From Fidelibacterota bacterium (GTDB lineage: Bacteria > Fidelibacterota > UBA8477 > JABMPR01), in assembly GCA_016845065.1 (NCBI GenBank), contig JAERTG010000107.1:60664-124663 (forward strand): 64,000 bases of DNA, in the 5' to 3' direction. A program made the position numbers and the translations under genes. A model generated the notes under the pieces. That model was not told where the DNA came from, ran no database searches, and saw only the letters and a list, made by a program, of their open reading frames with translations. Below, in pieces: positions 1-12,046 of this stretch (its first letter is position 1; the number at the start of each line of letters is the position of its first letter).

Positions 1-207
1 GCGATTTAACTCTTCTTCGAGCTCCATCTGCTGTCCTAGTAGCTCAGGGGAATCAATAATTTCGGTATCTACATCAGGACTTGTCTGGGTGCTGTCCTCA
101 ATTCTCAAGCCAATATCATAGAAGAGACTTCCCTGGCCGACTTGACCAGAAACCGTCAATCCAAACAGGAGCACAATGAGGATGATATATGTGAGATGAG
201 ACTTCAT
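1..207 (-). CDS. Secreted protein, N-terminal part (runs off the left edge)
   Basis: The reverse strand opens with ATG at 207 and stays open to the window edge. The first 69 residues begin MKSHLTYIILIVLLFG, a typical signal peptide with a short positive start and a long hydrophobic core, followed by an acidic, Glu- and Asp-rich stretch. The start lies 1 to 4 bases after the stop of the upstream TPR lipoprotein, so it is the third gene of that operon and is probably exported with it. No family can be named from the visible part. The gene is cut only by the window edge. Confidence 0.6.
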   Translation of the reverse strand, partial: MKSHLTYIILIVLLFGLTVSGQVGQGSLFYDIGLRIEDSTQTSPDVDTEIIDSPELLGQQMELEEELNR

Positions 208-210
208 GGT

Positions 211-1188
211 TTAGTTCTGGCGATTTCCTTTGAGAAAGTCCTGGGCCTGACTTGACAGCTCGCTGTCTGGATATTCCCTGAGAAAACGTTCCATGTTTTC
301 CCGAGCTTTCATATAACGGCCAAGCTGTTGATAGCTAATGGCAATTTTGAAAAGAGCATGATCACTCTTGTTATTTTCTTTAAAATTGAAAACCTTTTCA
401 AATTCAGTAACAGCTGATTCAAAATCCTCCAGGGAGTAGTAGCATTCACCAATCCAGTATTGTGCATTGTCAGCATAAGCCCCGGTTGGCTCTCTCTGGA
501 TAAGGATCCGGAAATCCTGGATGGCTTCAAGAAAGTCATTATTGAAATAGTTGTTAAGGGCATCATTATATGCCATGCGATAATCAGCATTAAAATTATA
601 ACCACGAGCCTTGGATGGTGTGTCAATAGCTTTCACGGGCTTCTCTTTGGCAGTCGGAGCCTCTGCTACATGAATGGTTGTCTTCATTTTTACAGGTGTT
701 GGCTTGGTTTCTACTGGCGCTGGCTTTGTTACTACTGATTCCATAACGGTACCAGCGTGGGTTTCCAGGGCAAGTTGCTCGATCTGTATTTCCAGGGAAT
801 CATTTAAGAGCAGCAAATTTTTCATTCCCTCTTTCAGCGAGTCAATTTCCCTGATCAAGACATAAATATTGCCCCTGAGATTGATTATATCTGGATCACG
901 AGGAGTAGCAACAACTTCAATAACTGGTTGCTCAGCTTTTTCGTCCAGTTTGGTTTGGTAGACTGCAATTTGTGTATCCATGGCAGCAATACTGGCTCTG
1001 AGAAGTTCAACTTCTTCTCGAGATTCACGGAGCTTAACTACTTCAGCAGAAAGGGCCTTCATCTGGGATTGCAGTTTCATCTGCTCAATACTTGGAGCAG
1101 GTGTGGCTGGCTCTTTTGGCGTACATGCCATGAGTCCCAGAAAGGTTGCCAGGGAAAGGGATATTATGAGTGATCGTCTAGATGTCAT
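211..1188 (-). CDS. Lipoprotein with coiled coil and C-terminal TPRs (YbgF/CpoB-like)
   Basis: A 325-residue envelope protein. The N-terminus is a lipoprotein signal with lipobox LMAC (Cys22). Residues about 35-150 are heptad-rich coiled coil, 150-195 are a Pro/Lys/Thr-rich linker, and the last ~120 residues are TPR-like helices (for example around YWIGECYYSLEDF and YQQLGRYMKA). This order of coiled coil, linker and three TPRs is that of YbgF/CpoB, the Tol-Pal accessory protein, although here it is lipidated and no tol genes are visible. The start overlaps the upstream lipoprotein gene by 11 bases, implying one transcript. Role inferred: envelope maintenance or cell-wall coordination. Confidence 0.6.
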   Translation of the reverse strand: MTSRRSLIISLSLATFLGLMACTPKEPATPAPSIEQMKLQSQMKALSAEVVKLRESREEVELLRASIAAMDTQIAVYQTKLDEKAEQPVIEVVATPRDPDIINLRGNIYVLIREIDSLKEGMKNLLLLNDSLEIQIEQLALETHAGTVMESVVTKPAPVETKPTPVKMKTTIHVAEAPTAKEKPVKAIDTPSKARGYNFNADYRMAYNDALNNYFNNDFLEAIQDFRILIQREPTGAYADNAQYWIGECYYSLEDFESAVTEFEKVFNFKENNKSDHALFKIAISYQQLGRYMKARENMERFLREYPDSELSSQAQDFLKGNRQN

Positions 1189-2173
1189 GCTCTTCCCAGT
1201 CGAGTGAATAACTATAGCCTATAAACGAGCCAAATGAGTTGGGCACATAAAGTTCAAATTCACCACTGGCACCAGGGAATAACGAGGTGTCAGTATTAAC
1301 GCCACTGGAGAATACATGGTGGGAGCCCTTGACAAAGGCTGTCAGCTCTCGTGTATCACCACTCCAGTTAATCCTGAATAGAAAGTTTACTTTAACAAAG
1401 TCTGCACGACGACCGCCAATATTTTTGACTACACCAGAAAGAATGGTGTTTCCAGTTCGATCCTTGCGCTCTTTGATGCTTCCAGACAATACGACGTTTC
1501 CAGTATACTTGCTGTCGCGAGCATCACCTTTGACATCCTGTGTTCCAGCCATGTTGGCCCGATCGCCATTTATGTTCATGGGTGCACCACCGCGGGCAGG
1601 ATCTCCAGACGCAACTGCAGGAGCATCATCTGATGTAGGTATGTTATCGACAATGCGTAAAACTTGATCGCGGGAGACTGAAAGCACACCGATAAGAGTT
1701 TTGACCTGGATATTATCTTTGTCCTGATCAATGACATCACCAAACAACTTGGTGCCGTTCTCTAAATGTACTTCTTTACTATATATGCTTAATGGATTGG
1801 TCCAGACTTCACTTTGAGTTTGAAGTTCAGTCAATTTCTTTTTGACATATTTTAATTCAGCTGCCAGACGTTTGACTTCATAGTTGATTTCGCTTGTGAC
1901 AAAATCAGCCGATTCGCCAGAATCCGGTTTTTTATTTCTTAGTTGATCAAGATTATAGATCAAGTTATCAGCTTTTTCACCACTCTGCCAGGCAGACTCA
2001 TCAGTGCCCTGAGGATCTACACCTGCAGATTCAGCACGGTTTGTTGAATCACCTTGTGCTGACGATTTGTCCCAGGATTCTTCTTCCGGTTTTGATTTTC
2101 CACCGAACATTGAGCACTGTACAAATGTCAGGGTTAGAGCCAATAACAGTACTTGTAAGCTGTATCGCTTCAT
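1178..2173 (-). CDS. Lipoprotein with FxLYD-like C-terminal domain
   Basis: The start at 2173 (MKRYSLQVLLL) is preferred over an in-frame ATG at 2206 because it begins directly with a signal peptide ending in lipobox FVQC. The protein is about 331 residues. After an acidic low-complexity stretch and a short coiled coil there is a small beta segment (LENGTKLFGDVIDQD) resembling an SH3/Sm-like fold. The C-terminus (GNTILSGVVKNIG, then VKVNFLFR and FELYVP) matches the pattern of FxLYD domains, extracytoplasmic Ig-like modules of unknown role. It is the first gene of a three-gene envelope operon behind the promoter at 2249-2277. No enzymatic function can be assigned. Confidence 0.55.
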   Translation of the reverse strand: MKRYSLQVLLLALTLTFVQCSMFGGKSKPEEESWDKSSAQGDSTNRAESAGVDPQGTDESAWQSGEKADNLIYNLDQLRNKKPDSGESADFVTSEINYEVKRLAAELKYVKKKLTELQTQSEVWTNPLSIYSKEVHLENGTKLFGDVIDQDKDNIQVKTLIGVLSVSRDQVLRIVDNIPTSDDAPAVASGDPARGGAPMNINGDRANMAGTQDVKGDARDSKYTGNVVLSGSIKERKDRTGNTILSGVVKNIGGRRADFVKVNFLFRINWSGDTRELTAFVKGSHHVFSSGVNTDTSLFPGASGEFELYVPNSFGSFIGYSYSLDWEEHDI

Positions 2174-2248
2174 ACGCAGCCTCTTCCGACTTAACATCGC
2201 TTCCAATTTTATGCGGAGTGTAACCTGTCCTGCACCGCATTCGTATAG

Positions 2249-2277
2249 AATTTAGGGAGCTAATAAAATCTTGTCAA
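2249..2277 (-). promoter_or_regulatory. Sigma-70-type promoter for the lipoprotein operon
   Basis: On the reverse strand TTGACA (2277-2272) is followed after exactly 17 bases by TAAATT (2254-2249). The -35 is a perfect consensus and the -10 matches at four of six positions. The predicted start would leave an untranslated leader of roughly 65-70 bases before the ATG at 2173. Confidence 0.55.
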
Positions 2278-2420
2278 GAAAATACAACTGTTTTTTAGGC
2301 ACTTATAGCAACTACTTAAGAAAATGCTTTAAGTGATACTACATATTGTGGTTTTAAATGAGGGGCTTTCCGTATCTTGTGGAAAAAAACGGTCAAAAAG
2401 GTAGGTTTTGAACAAAAAAA

Positions 2421-2891
2421 TCAATGGTTTAGACGATTTTTGTCATTTTTTAGCAAAATTTTTGCCAGGGCGAGGGCAGGCGACGAACTCAGTAATGTGG
2501 GGATAGATTCAAGGGCTTTTCGGTACGGTGTCCATGAAGCAGTTTTTAGGGCATCTTCCATCATAAGCCATTGGAATGCATCATGTTCATGACTGAGCTC
2601 AGGGTCTTTTTGCTCGACTTCAGCCATAAATGAAGGGATATGAATGACCTCATCTGTGCGGTGCAGGTAATATGTTGAGACATGATCGAGTGCGTAGAAA
2701 TGGTCAGGAACAAGACCTGTCTCTTCCTCCAGTTCACGTAAACCTGCCTGCCAGGCTGGTTCATCAGGTTTGATTTTACCTGCTACAGGCTGCCAGATAC
2801 CAGGATAACTATTTTCTGGCGCACGTCTCAGTAACAGAAAGTGTAAGCCTTCTTTTGATTGTGAGAATGGAAAAACATCGATGTATTTCAT
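2421..2891 (-). CDS. Nudix hydrolase
   Basis: A 156-residue protein with a complete Nudix box (G-x5-E-x7-REL-x-EE-x-GL) at about residues 38-60, flanked by the usual WQPVAGKI strand. Nudix enzymes hydrolyse nucleoside diphosphates linked to another group, using Mg2+ held by the box glutamates. Size and the WQxVxGxI lead-in resemble the dihydroneopterin-triphosphate/dNTP group (NudB-like), but the substrate cannot be fixed from sequence. It follows the methyltransferase gene by 13 bases in the same direction and probably shares its transcript. Confidence 0.8.
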   Translation of the reverse strand: MKYIDVFPFSQSKEGLHFLLLRRAPENSYPGIWQPVAGKIKPDEPAWQAGLRELEEETGLVPDHFYALDHVSTYYLHRTDEVIHIPSFMAEVEQKDPELSHEHDAFQWLMMEDALKTASWTPYRKALESIPTLLSSSPALALAKILLKNDKNRLNH

Positions 2892-2904
2892 CTTCTAATC
2901 TACT

Positions 2905-3555
2905 TTATTCCTGAGGAACCTTTTGAAAAATAACTACTGAATCACTGATGAATTCAAGCTGTGCGGTCCACCGTTTGGCCAGCCAGGTCATTGTCTCGGG
3001 CGCAAAAAAAACGACATGTGTTTCATCCTTGATGTAATGCCATGAACTAAAATCCTGATCGGGTAAATTTAAGCTGGTCATAATCCCAAGATATCCCTGT
3101 GGTCGCAATTGGGACCATAGACGATCAAGCTCTCCAAGAGGTTTATGGAGATGTTCAACGACCTCAGTAGCCGTGATGAAGTCATATGTATTATTGAATA
3201 CTTCGTCTCTCGGAGAGTAGAAGCTATCGAAGATGGCCATTGAATGTCCCTGCTCCTCGAACATTTGTTTTAGCAAAGGTCCGGGACCAGAACCAAAATC
3301 AAGACCACTGGAGTTTTCAGAAATGCGATCAAGCATGGGGATACTCATTTTTTGGAGAAAGCTGCGATAACGTGGGTCATCAAGATTATTCTGATGAAAT
3401 TCATAGCGCTTAAATTCCTCATCTCGACTCAGACGAGAGTCTGGATGCGCAAAAACAAGATCACATACTGAACAGTGAAGGTACTCTCGGAAGTTATCAG
3501 AAAAATACTCAGCACTCTTTGGGTTTGAGCAAAGTGGGCAATGTGGAGTCATCAT
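2905..3555 (-). CDS. Class I SAM-dependent methyltransferase with N-terminal zinc ribbon
   Basis: 216 residues. The N-terminus has two CxxC knuckles (CPLC and CSVC), then a Rossmann methyltransferase core with the SAM-binding glycine motif GLDFGSGPGP at about residue 85 and an acidic strand end (IFDS). The ATEVVEHLHKP segment is the post-motif region typical of methyltransferase family 11/23. Zinc-ribbon plus methyltransferase proteins of this size often modify small metabolites or sugars. The substrate here is unknown. It lies between ssb and the Nudix gene in a same-strand run. Confidence 0.7.
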   Translation of the reverse strand: MMTPHCPLCSNPKSAEYFSDNFREYLHCSVCDLVFAHPDSRLSRDEEFKRYEFHQNNLDDPRYRSFLQKMSIPMLDRISENSSGLDFGSGPGPLLKQMFEEQGHSMAIFDSFYSPRDEVFNNTYDFITATEVVEHLHKPLGELDRLWSQLRPQGYLGIMTSLNLPDQDFSSWHYIKDETHVVFFAPETMTWLAKRWTAQLEFISDSVVIFQKVPQE

Positions 3556-3623
3556 AATCTGTTAAAAAACAAGCGGGGAAAAATATCCCCGCCTGTAAAG
3601 TTGCTCAATGTCGATTTGATTAC

Positions 3624-4091
3624 CTAGAAAGGTAATGGCTCGTCATCTTCTCCACCAAAAGGGTTGCCACTAGGGGCTTGACCACCACCTGAGGGAGCGC
3701 CACCACCATAACTGCCACCCTGGTTCTGGTTTTGCTGACCGCCACCTGATCTGGATTTTCCTCCGACAGGAGTGACCACATCAGCGACTACTTCAGTCGT
3801 GTACTTCTTTACACCTTCCTTGTCTTCCCAAGAGCGAGTCTGGAGACGACCTTCGATGTATACGGTAGAACCTTTGCCTAGATAATTGGATACAAACTCA
3901 GCCGTTTTTCCAAAAACGACAACTCGATGCCATTCGGTTGTATCGTTGTAATTACCTGATTGATCCTTTCTAGACTCTGTGGTTGCAATACTAACATTAG
4001 CTACTGCTACTCCACTTGGAGTATATTTCAATTCAACATCCTGACCCATATTTCCAACAAGTATTGCTTTATTAACACTATTCTTTTGCAT
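3624..4091 (-). CDS. ssb: Single-stranded DNA-binding protein SSB
   Basis: SSB coats single-stranded DNA during replication and repair and recruits partners through its C-terminal tip. The start at 4091 is chosen because GGAGG lies five bases upstream of this ATG. An upstream in-frame ATG at 4124 has no such site. The 155-residue product begins MQKNSVNKAILVGNMG, the classic OB-fold entry, continues with an OB fold to about residue 110, a Gly/Gln/Ser-rich linker, and ends in the acidic tip DDEPLPF, the usual DDDIPF-like partner-binding tail. It lies in the minus-strand replication and division cluster. Confidence 0.95.
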   Translation of the reverse strand: MQKNSVNKAILVGNMGQDVELKYTPSGVAVANVSIATTESRKDQSGNYNDTTEWHRVVVFGKTAEFVSNYLGKGSTVYIEGRLQTRSWEDKEGVKKYTTEVVADVVTPVGGKSRSGGGQQNQNQGGSYGGGAPSGGGQAPSGNPFGGEDDEPLPF

Positions 4092-4142
4092 GTTTCCTCC
4101 ACTTGACCCCGCCGGGTCGTTCAAATATGACGATTAATCTAA

Positions 4143-4619
4143 TTAAATATTAATGGAACTGATCCACTTTTCTAAATCAGCGATAATCCAACCCTCAATG
4201 CTATAGCCCCTGTGCTTCAGGGCAATCGCTTCCCAGACGCCACCCGTGACATGAGCCCAAGGCTCCTTGAAATTATTAAGGTCCTCATCCTCCCCCAACA
4301 CTGCAATTATACCTTCGCTATCTTCATAAACAGAGGACATGTCAGGAAACCTGGGCCCTTTAGTCAGGTCAACCGGACCAATCAGGGGATTTTCCCGAGA
4401 CAAATTCATATGGTCCCTTACAAGTTGATTTAAAACAATGTGGTGCACTCCTTTATAGAGGAGATAGACCTGTCGATCAGCTTGGTTGTCCAGGTCGGCT
4501 ACCTGTTTTCTGCAGATCGATAAGTCATTTGAATAAGAGACTATTTTTTTGTCTGGAAAGGCTTGCTCCAATCGATCCTGGAATTCAGGAGCACAGAAAA
4601 TGATGTCGCTTTCAATCAT
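4143..4619 (-). CDS. Shortened purine nucleoside phosphorylase-like protein
   Basis: The start at 4619 (MIESDIIFCAPEF) overlaps the divIVA stop by eight bases and gives 158 residues. An upstream ATG would run deep into divIVA. The middle holds a motif very like trimeric purine nucleoside phosphorylases: RDHMNLSRENPLIGP followed by GPRFPDMSSVYE. The family usually has about 270 residues and goes on to a base-binding segment (GPxxET) and a conserved Asn. Those parts are not visible, and the C-terminal 60 residues do not resemble them. The frame is open and the gene is embedded in a conserved-looking cluster, so it may be a reduced, non-catalytic derivative rather than a decaying gene. Confidence 0.45.
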   Translation of the reverse strand: MIESDIIFCAPEFQDRLEQAFPDKKIVSYSNDLSICRKQVADLDNQADRQVYLLYKGVHHIVLNQLVRDHMNLSRENPLIGPVDLTKGPRFPDMSSVYEDSEGIIAVLGEDEDLNNFKEPWAHVTGGVWEAIALKHRGYSIEGWIIADLEKWISSINI

Positions 4620-5220
4620 TCCTGAGTGAGTCCTCACTATCCGTAATATGGATATCCGGTTCGTCATGATCTGGTGGCAAATCATCAATGATGAGATCAT
4701 TTTTTGAAAAGTCCACGATACGTTCATCGCCTAATCGTGTAGCCCCAGCAAGGCTTTCTTGTTCATCCTTGTTTGAGAATTCTTCCTCAAGGACTTCCAG
4801 ATTAGATCGAAGACTGCTCTTTAATTTTGTGAGCATAGCATCCCGTTGAGCTTGCAACGATCGAATGTCATTCTGAATCTGAGAAATATCCTGGTGAGCT
4901 GAAAAAAGCAGCGCTTCTTTTTCAGTATTGGCCTTGCGAATGATCGTATCAGCTTCGTTTTGGGCGTTTTTTAATGTTTCTTGTGCGGTCTTCTGTGCCA
5001 GGAGTAAAGTCTCCTTCAAGCTATCCTCTACATTCATGTAAGTCGTGAGCGCAAGACGGGCTTCCTTGTTTTCAGAATGGATATCATTTGATTCTCTGAT
5101 CAGTGTTTCTAGTTCATCTGCAACGGTTTCAAGAAAATCGTTGACTTGATCCTTACTATAACCTAGAGGAGACTGCTTGAATTCCAGGTCTCGTATATCT
5201 TGTGGGGTCAATCGTCCCAT
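4612..5220 (-). CDS. divIVA: DivIVA domain protein
   Basis: 202 residues. The N-terminal MGRLTPQDIRDLEFKQ followed by LGYSKDQVNDFLE is the DivIVA membrane-binding and dimerising head. Residues about 30-160 are a long coiled coil, and the C-terminus is acidic. DivIVA proteins recognise curved membrane at poles and septa and organise division or growth machinery. A GAGGAGG ribosome-binding site precedes the start. It sits between the YggS-family gene and the small phosphorylase-like gene, a neighbourhood that resembles the ylm division clusters. Confidence 0.85.
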   Translation of the reverse strand: MGRLTPQDIRDLEFKQSPLGYSKDQVNDFLETVADELETLIRESNDIHSENKEARLALTTYMNVEDSLKETLLLAQKTAQETLKNAQNEADTIIRKANTEKEALLFSAHQDISQIQNDIRSLQAQRDAMLTKLKSSLRSNLEVLEEEFSNKDEQESLAGATRLGDERIVDFSKNDLIIDDLPPDHDEPDIHITDSEDSLRND

Positions 5221-5234
5221 ATTTGCCTCCTCAT

Positions 5235-5930
5235 TTAATATTCTCTAGCTCCAAATAAGGCTGTTCCCACTCGAATATGGGTTGCACCCTCTTCAATCGC
5301 GATTTTAAAATCACTGGACATGCCCATGGAGAGCATGGCTGTCTTCCCACTCGTTCCCACCTGTTTTACGACCTGCTCATGAATGAGATTCATCTCTCTG
5401 AAGGCTTGTCGAATACGGTCAATGTCGTTAGTGAGAGGACCAATAGTCATTAAGCCTTGAAACTCAAGATTTGGTTTCTCAGCACAATAGGCCGCAAGTT
5501 CCAGCGCTTGAATAGGCTCAACACCTTCCTTGTTGGCTTCACCTGAGATATTGATTTCCACAAGAACAGGTATCGTCAGTTTTTGCGAACCAAATCGATG
5601 ATCAACAGCATCAGCGATACGGGTGGAGTCAATAGTATGGATGATATCAACCCGCCTAGGCAGATATTTGACTTTGTTGCTCTGGATATGACCGATGAAA
5701 TGTCTGACGATGCCATCTGGATTGAACCCGGGAAATTTATCACGAACTTCCTGGGCTCGATTTTCTCCAAAATCACGTAAGCCAGCATCATAAGCCTGCT
5801 GCATGTCATCCACAGGTTTTCGCTTACTGACACCAATCAGAGTGATGTCCTCTGGGTTTCGGCCAACACCATGAGCAGCCTCAGCTACTTCATGGTGAAT
5901 CTGGCTTAGCCGTTCAGCAAAGGTACCCAT
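5235..5930 (-). CDS. yggS: YggS/PLPBP-family pyridoxal-phosphate homeostasis protein
   Basis: 231 residues, the usual length. The PLP-binding lysine is in GVSKRKP (Lys36), followed by FGENRAQEV, WHFIGHIQSNK-like RHFIGHIQSNK, INISGEANKEG, and the phosphate-binding end SMGMSSDFKIAIEEGATHIRVGTALFG. These proteins bind PLP without known catalysis and buffer cytosolic PLP. An AAGGGAG site overlaps the gyrA stop, so translation probably follows gyrA on the same message. Confidence 0.95.
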   Translation of the reverse strand: MGTFAERLSQIHHEVAEAAHGVGRNPEDITLIGVSKRKPVDDMQQAYDAGLRDFGENRAQEVRDKFPGFNPDGIVRHFIGHIQSNKVKYLPRRVDIIHTIDSTRIADAVDHRFGSQKLTIPVLVEINISGEANKEGVEPIQALELAAYCAEKPNLEFQGLMTIGPLTNDIDRIRQAFREMNLIHEQVVKQVGTSGKTAMLSMGMSSDFKIAIEEGATHIRVGTALFGAREY

Positions 5931-5942
5931 GGAACGACTCCC

Positions 5943-8465
5943 TTATTCAGCTGGCGGTGTTTCTCCCTCACCGTCAAAGATATCTTTTTGTTCGGCTTCT
6001 GGAGCTTCACCACCGGCGAGTTCATTCTCAGAAGGATCTTTTTCTTCCTGAACTCGAGTTACAGCAGCAATAGAATCACCTTCATCCAGGCGGATCAACT
6101 TGACCCCTTGAGTATTCCTGCCAATACTACGTATGGAGGAAACAGGTTGACGGATGAGCACACCACGACTGGTGATAATCATCAGATCGTCATTATCCAC
6201 TACTTCCAGGAGTGAAACCATGCTACCAACTTTTGGTGTGGTTTTAATCGTAATGATACCTTTGCCAGCACGATTTTGGACACGGTAGTTAATTACTTCT
6301 GTCCGCTTGCCAAATCCATGCTCGGATACAGCGAGTACCGTACCCTCACGACGAACCACGATCATACCTACTACCTGGTCATCATCTCCCTTGAGCTCGA
6401 TACCCTTGACACCCATAGTCTTGCGACCTGTTGGACGGATATTGGTCTCACTAAAGCGGATTGACATACCATTTCTTGTACCAAGGATGATGTCATTTTC
6501 ACCAGAGGTGATCTGAGCGTCAATGAGGTGATCATCTTCACGAATATCAATGGCGAAAATACCACCCTTCATGGGACGGCTATAGGCCGTAAGGGCAGTT
6601 TTTTTGACAAGTCCCTTAGCAGTGGCCATGGTAATAAAGAGATCCTCTGTGTACTCTCTTACAGCAATGTAAGCTTTGACACTTTCCCCCTGGTCTACAC
6701 GCAAGAGGTTGATCAAGGCGCGCCCTCGAGTGGCTTTACCCGCCTGAGGAATTTCATGAACCCGTAACCAATGACATTTTCCACGATCTGTAAAGAACAG
6801 GATGTAGTCATGAGTAGATGCAGTAAACAGATGCTCGATAAAGTCCTCATCCCTGGCTTTTGCCCCGGCTGAGCCTCTCCCACCTCTATGCTGACGACGA
6901 TACCCACTCACAGGATATCGTTTGATAAAACCATTGTGAGTAATGGTGATTACCATCTCCTCTTCGGCAATCATATCTTCGATGGTGAAATCCTTGGCAT
7001 CAAAGACGATTTCAGTTCGACGCTCGTCACCATAACGTTCCTGAACTTCTCTTAGCTCAGTCTTGATGATTTCCATGCGGAGACCAACATTGTTGAGAAT
7101 CTCATTCAGCCGGGCAATAATCTTGAGAACTTCAGTATATTCATCTATGATCTTCTGACGTTCCAGTCCGGTAAGTTTCTGAAGGCGCATGTCCAGGATA
7201 GCCTGGGCCTGAATCTCTGACAGACCAAATTTGGATACCAGAGCAGCTTTAGCTTCAGGTGGATTTTTGGAACCACGAATGGTCTTGATAATGGCATCAA
7301 GGTTATCAAGAGCGATTTTTAAACCCTCTAAAATATGGGCTCTGGCTTCGGCTTCTTTGAGTTCATATTGGGTACGTTTTACCACTACTTCATGACGGAA
7401 CTTAATGAATTCCTGGATGACCTCTTTCAGCGTCAATACCTTCGGCAAGCCATCAACCAGCGCCAGCATAATAACACCAAAAGTATCCTGCATCTGGGTA
7501 TGCTTATAGAGCATGTTCAGTACGACTTCTGGCACGACATCACGCTTCAGCTCGATGACCAGTCTGATTCCATCTTTATCTGATTCATCTCGAATATCAG
7601 AGATGCCCTCGACCTTTTTGGTGCGCACCAGCATGACGATCTTTTCAATAAGCGATGACTTATTGACCATATAGGGAATTTCTGAAATGACGAGGCTGAA
7701 GCGGCCGTTCTTGTGTTCCTCAATGTTGGCGCGAGCCCTTACAGTGATTTTTCCACGACCAGTTTCATAAGCTTCCCGGATTCCAGATGCACCGTAGATG
7801 ATGGCAGCTGTTGGGAAATCAGGTCCTTTGACATGCTCCATGAGCTCAGGAACGGTGATCTCAGGATTATCAATTTGAGCCACGATGGCATCCACCACCT
7901 CGTTCATATTGTGAGGAGGAATATTGGTAGCCATACCAACGGCAATACCACTGGAGCCGTTAAGCAGCAGGTTCGGTATAACCGCAGCTAAAACTGATGG
8001 TTCTTTGAGACTTTCATCAAAGTTGGGTGTAAACGATACAGTTTCTTTTTCAAGATCCTTGAGCATTTCACTGGAAATACGTTTCATGCGGGCTTCTGTA
8101 TAACGCATGGCAGCAGCACTATCACCATCAATGGACCCGAAGTTACCCTGGCCGTCCACTAAGGGGTAGCGCAGAGAGAATTCCTGTGTCATACGCACCA
8201 TGGAATCATACACAGCTGAATCACCATGAGGGTGATACTTACCCATGACGTCTCCAACAATACGTGCACTTTTACGATATGCTCTATTATAGCCAACACC
8301 CAACTCCATCATTCCATAAAGGATTCGGCGGTGAACGGGCTTTAAGCCGTCCCGGACATCAGGAAGGGCACGTGACACAATCACCGACATGGAGTAATCC
8401 ATATAGGATTTTTTCATTTCCTCTTCGATCGATGTGTTCAGGATGTTTTGTCTCTGAATCTCCAA
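5943..8465 (-). CDS. gyrA: DNA gyrase subunit A
   Basis: 840 residues. GyrA is the breakage-reunion subunit that introduces negative supercoils with GyrB. The N-terminus, winged helix and catalytic Tyr122 ([10 protein letters not shown]) fall at the same numbering as the E. coli enzyme. The quinolone region reads [12 protein letters not shown] with Ser83 and Asp87 retained, the drug-sensitive state. The GyrA box is QHRGGRG at about residue 530, which marks this as gyrase rather than topoisomerase IV. The C-terminal propeller is followed by an acidic Glu-rich tail of about 30 residues. gyrB lies 112 bases upstream. Confidence 0.97.
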   Translation of the reverse strand: MEIQRQNILNTSIEEEMKKSYMDYSMSVIVSRALPDVRDGLKPVHRRILYGMMELGVGYNRAYRKSARIVGDVMGKYHPHGDSAVYDSMVRMTQEFSLRYPLVDGQGNFGSIDGDSAAAMRYTEARMKRISSEMLKDLEKETVSFTPNFDESLKEPSVLAAVIPNLLLNGSSGIAVGMATNIPPHNMNEVVDAIVAQIDNPEITVPELMEHVKGPDFPTAAIIYGASGIREAYETGRGKITVRARANIEEHKNGRFSLVISEIPYMVNKSSLIEKIVMLVRTKKVEGISDIRDESDKDGIRLVIELKRDVVPEVVLNMLYKHTQMQDTFGVIMLALVDGLPKVLTLKEVIQEFIKFRHEVVVKRTQYELKEAEARAHILEGLKIALDNLDAIIKTIRGSKNPPEAKAALVSKFGLSEIQAQAILDMRLQKLTGLERQKIIDEYTEVLKIIARLNEILNNVGLRMEIIKTELREVQERYGDERRTEIVFDAKDFTIEDMIAEEEMVITITHNGFIKRYPVSGYRRQHRGGRGSAGAKARDEDFIEHLFTASTHDYILFFTDRGKCHWLRVHEIPQAGKATRGRALINLLRVDQGESVKAYIAVREYTEDLFITMATAKGLVKKTALTAYSRPMKGGIFAIDIREDDHLIDAQITSGENDIILGTRNGMSIRFSETNIRPTGRKTMGVKGIELKGDDDQVVGMIVVRREGTVLAVSEHGFGKRTEVINYRVQNRAGKGIITIKTTPKVGSMVSLLEVVDNDDLMIITSRGVLIRQPVSSIRSIGRNTQGVKLIRLDEGDSIAAVTRVQEEKDPSENELAGGEAPEAEQKDIFDGEGETPPAE

Positions 8466-8507
8466 CTCAATACCTCTTTATTTCTAGCTTCATTAATTCT
8501 TATTTAG

Positions 8508-8573
8508 GTGTCTCCTTCGAGAGCCTCAGGAAGACACAATGCGTGTCATACTGAGCTTGTCGAAGTGCGACAC
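8508..8573. repeat. Pair of GTGTC...GACAC palindromic repeats in inverted orientation
   Basis: Two units sit head to head between gyrB and gyrA. Unit 2 (8543-8573) has GTGTC and GACAC ends around the core CTGAGCTTGTCGAAG. Unit 1 (8508-8537) is the same design on the opposite strand with core CTGAGGCTCTCGAAG. Each unit can form a hairpin through its five-base ends. Related units occur at 22078-22154, 51271-51303, 53687-53731 and 60189-60219. Confidence 0.7.
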
Positions 8574-8577
8574 GCGT

Positions 8578-10788
<2,211 letters not shown>

Positions 10789-10796
<8 letters not shown>

Positions 10797-11907
10797 TGGC
10801 CTGCATCTTCCCGGCATCAATGATTTGGAGGGTGTCACCTTCGAGTTCAAGACCATGATGTCTTAGGTCTGCAAGATCTGTGGCTGTGATAAATATCTGA
10901 TGTCCACCCTTAAGACTCTCTACAATCATTGTGCTCCGCTTTACATCAAGTTCAGCGAAAAGGTCATCCAGTAAGAAAACTGGCGGTTCGCCAAGAAAAG
11001 TTTCCAGGAAACGCCCCTCAGCAAATTTGATGGCTACCAAAACCAGCTTGTGCTCCCCCTGAGAGCCAAATTTCCGCAAATCCTTGGTGTTGAGGTAAAA
11101 AGTGAACAGATCTCTGTGAGGTCCACGCGTAGTGGTCCCCTTGCGCATATCCTCAGCCAGAGAATCCTGATATGCATTTCTGTACAGACCTTCCAGCTCA
11201 CCAGCTGTTGATCTAACGTTTGAGATAAAGGCCATTTTCAAGGATTTTTCATCTTCTAACTCTGCATAAGCGGCAAAGAGGAGTTTTTTAAACTCGGCGA
11301 TATGCTTACTGCGGGCTTCATGGAGCTGTGCTGAAATTTTGGCGCGCTGATCATCCAGGGTGGACATTTGAATTCGATCAATGGGGGTTCCATCATTGGC
11401 ATAGCTGTGAAGTAAAGCATTGCGTTGCTTAAGGATGCGGGCGTAAGTCTGCAGGTTTTCAAGATATACTGCATCAACCTGAGAAAGAAGTTTGTTAAAG
11501 AACAGACGTCTGATTTCCGGGGAACCGAAGGTCAACTCGCTGTCTTCAGGTGTGAGAGAAACCAATGGAAACCTACCAATAATCTGTGCACGACTTGTGA
11601 GATTTTTGCTGTTTACACTCACCAATTTTTTGCGAGCAGATTCGACCTTGAGTCGGACTTCATGATCATTCTCCTGATGGTCAGTAAAGACACCCTTTAA
11701 TTGATAGCCGACCTGACCGTGCCTGGACAAGTCCGCATCCAGTCGGGTTTTAAAACTACGGGTGTAGGCAAGACTGTGGATGGCTTCCAGAATAGTGGTT
11801 TTTCCGGCACCATTTTCTCCATGGAGAATGTTGGTGAACGCACCAAAATCCATGGATGCCAGCTCGTATTTACGAAAGTCAATCATCGTAAGCGACTTAA
11901 TCAGCAT
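10789..11907 (-). CDS. recF: DNA replication and repair protein RecF
   Basis: 372 residues, the usual size. The N-terminal ABC-type ATPase shows the Walker A motif GENGAGKT at about residue 30, then TRSFKTR. The C-terminal part has the signature and Walker B region (GSQGEHKLVLVAIKFAEG, then FLLDDLFAELD). RecF works with RecO and RecR to load RecA at single-strand gaps. It lies between dnaN and dciA in the canonical replication cluster. Confidence 0.95.
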
Positions 11908-12046
11908 ACCCGAATTATGGATGTGGTTTTAGCGTTAATCATCACGTATGAATTCAATACCTTATCTTTGCCAGCTATCAAACCGGTCAATTTTTCCCAT
12001 GTTTTCGAATCAGTTTGACGACCGGCTGTCCTGCCAAGATACCTGT

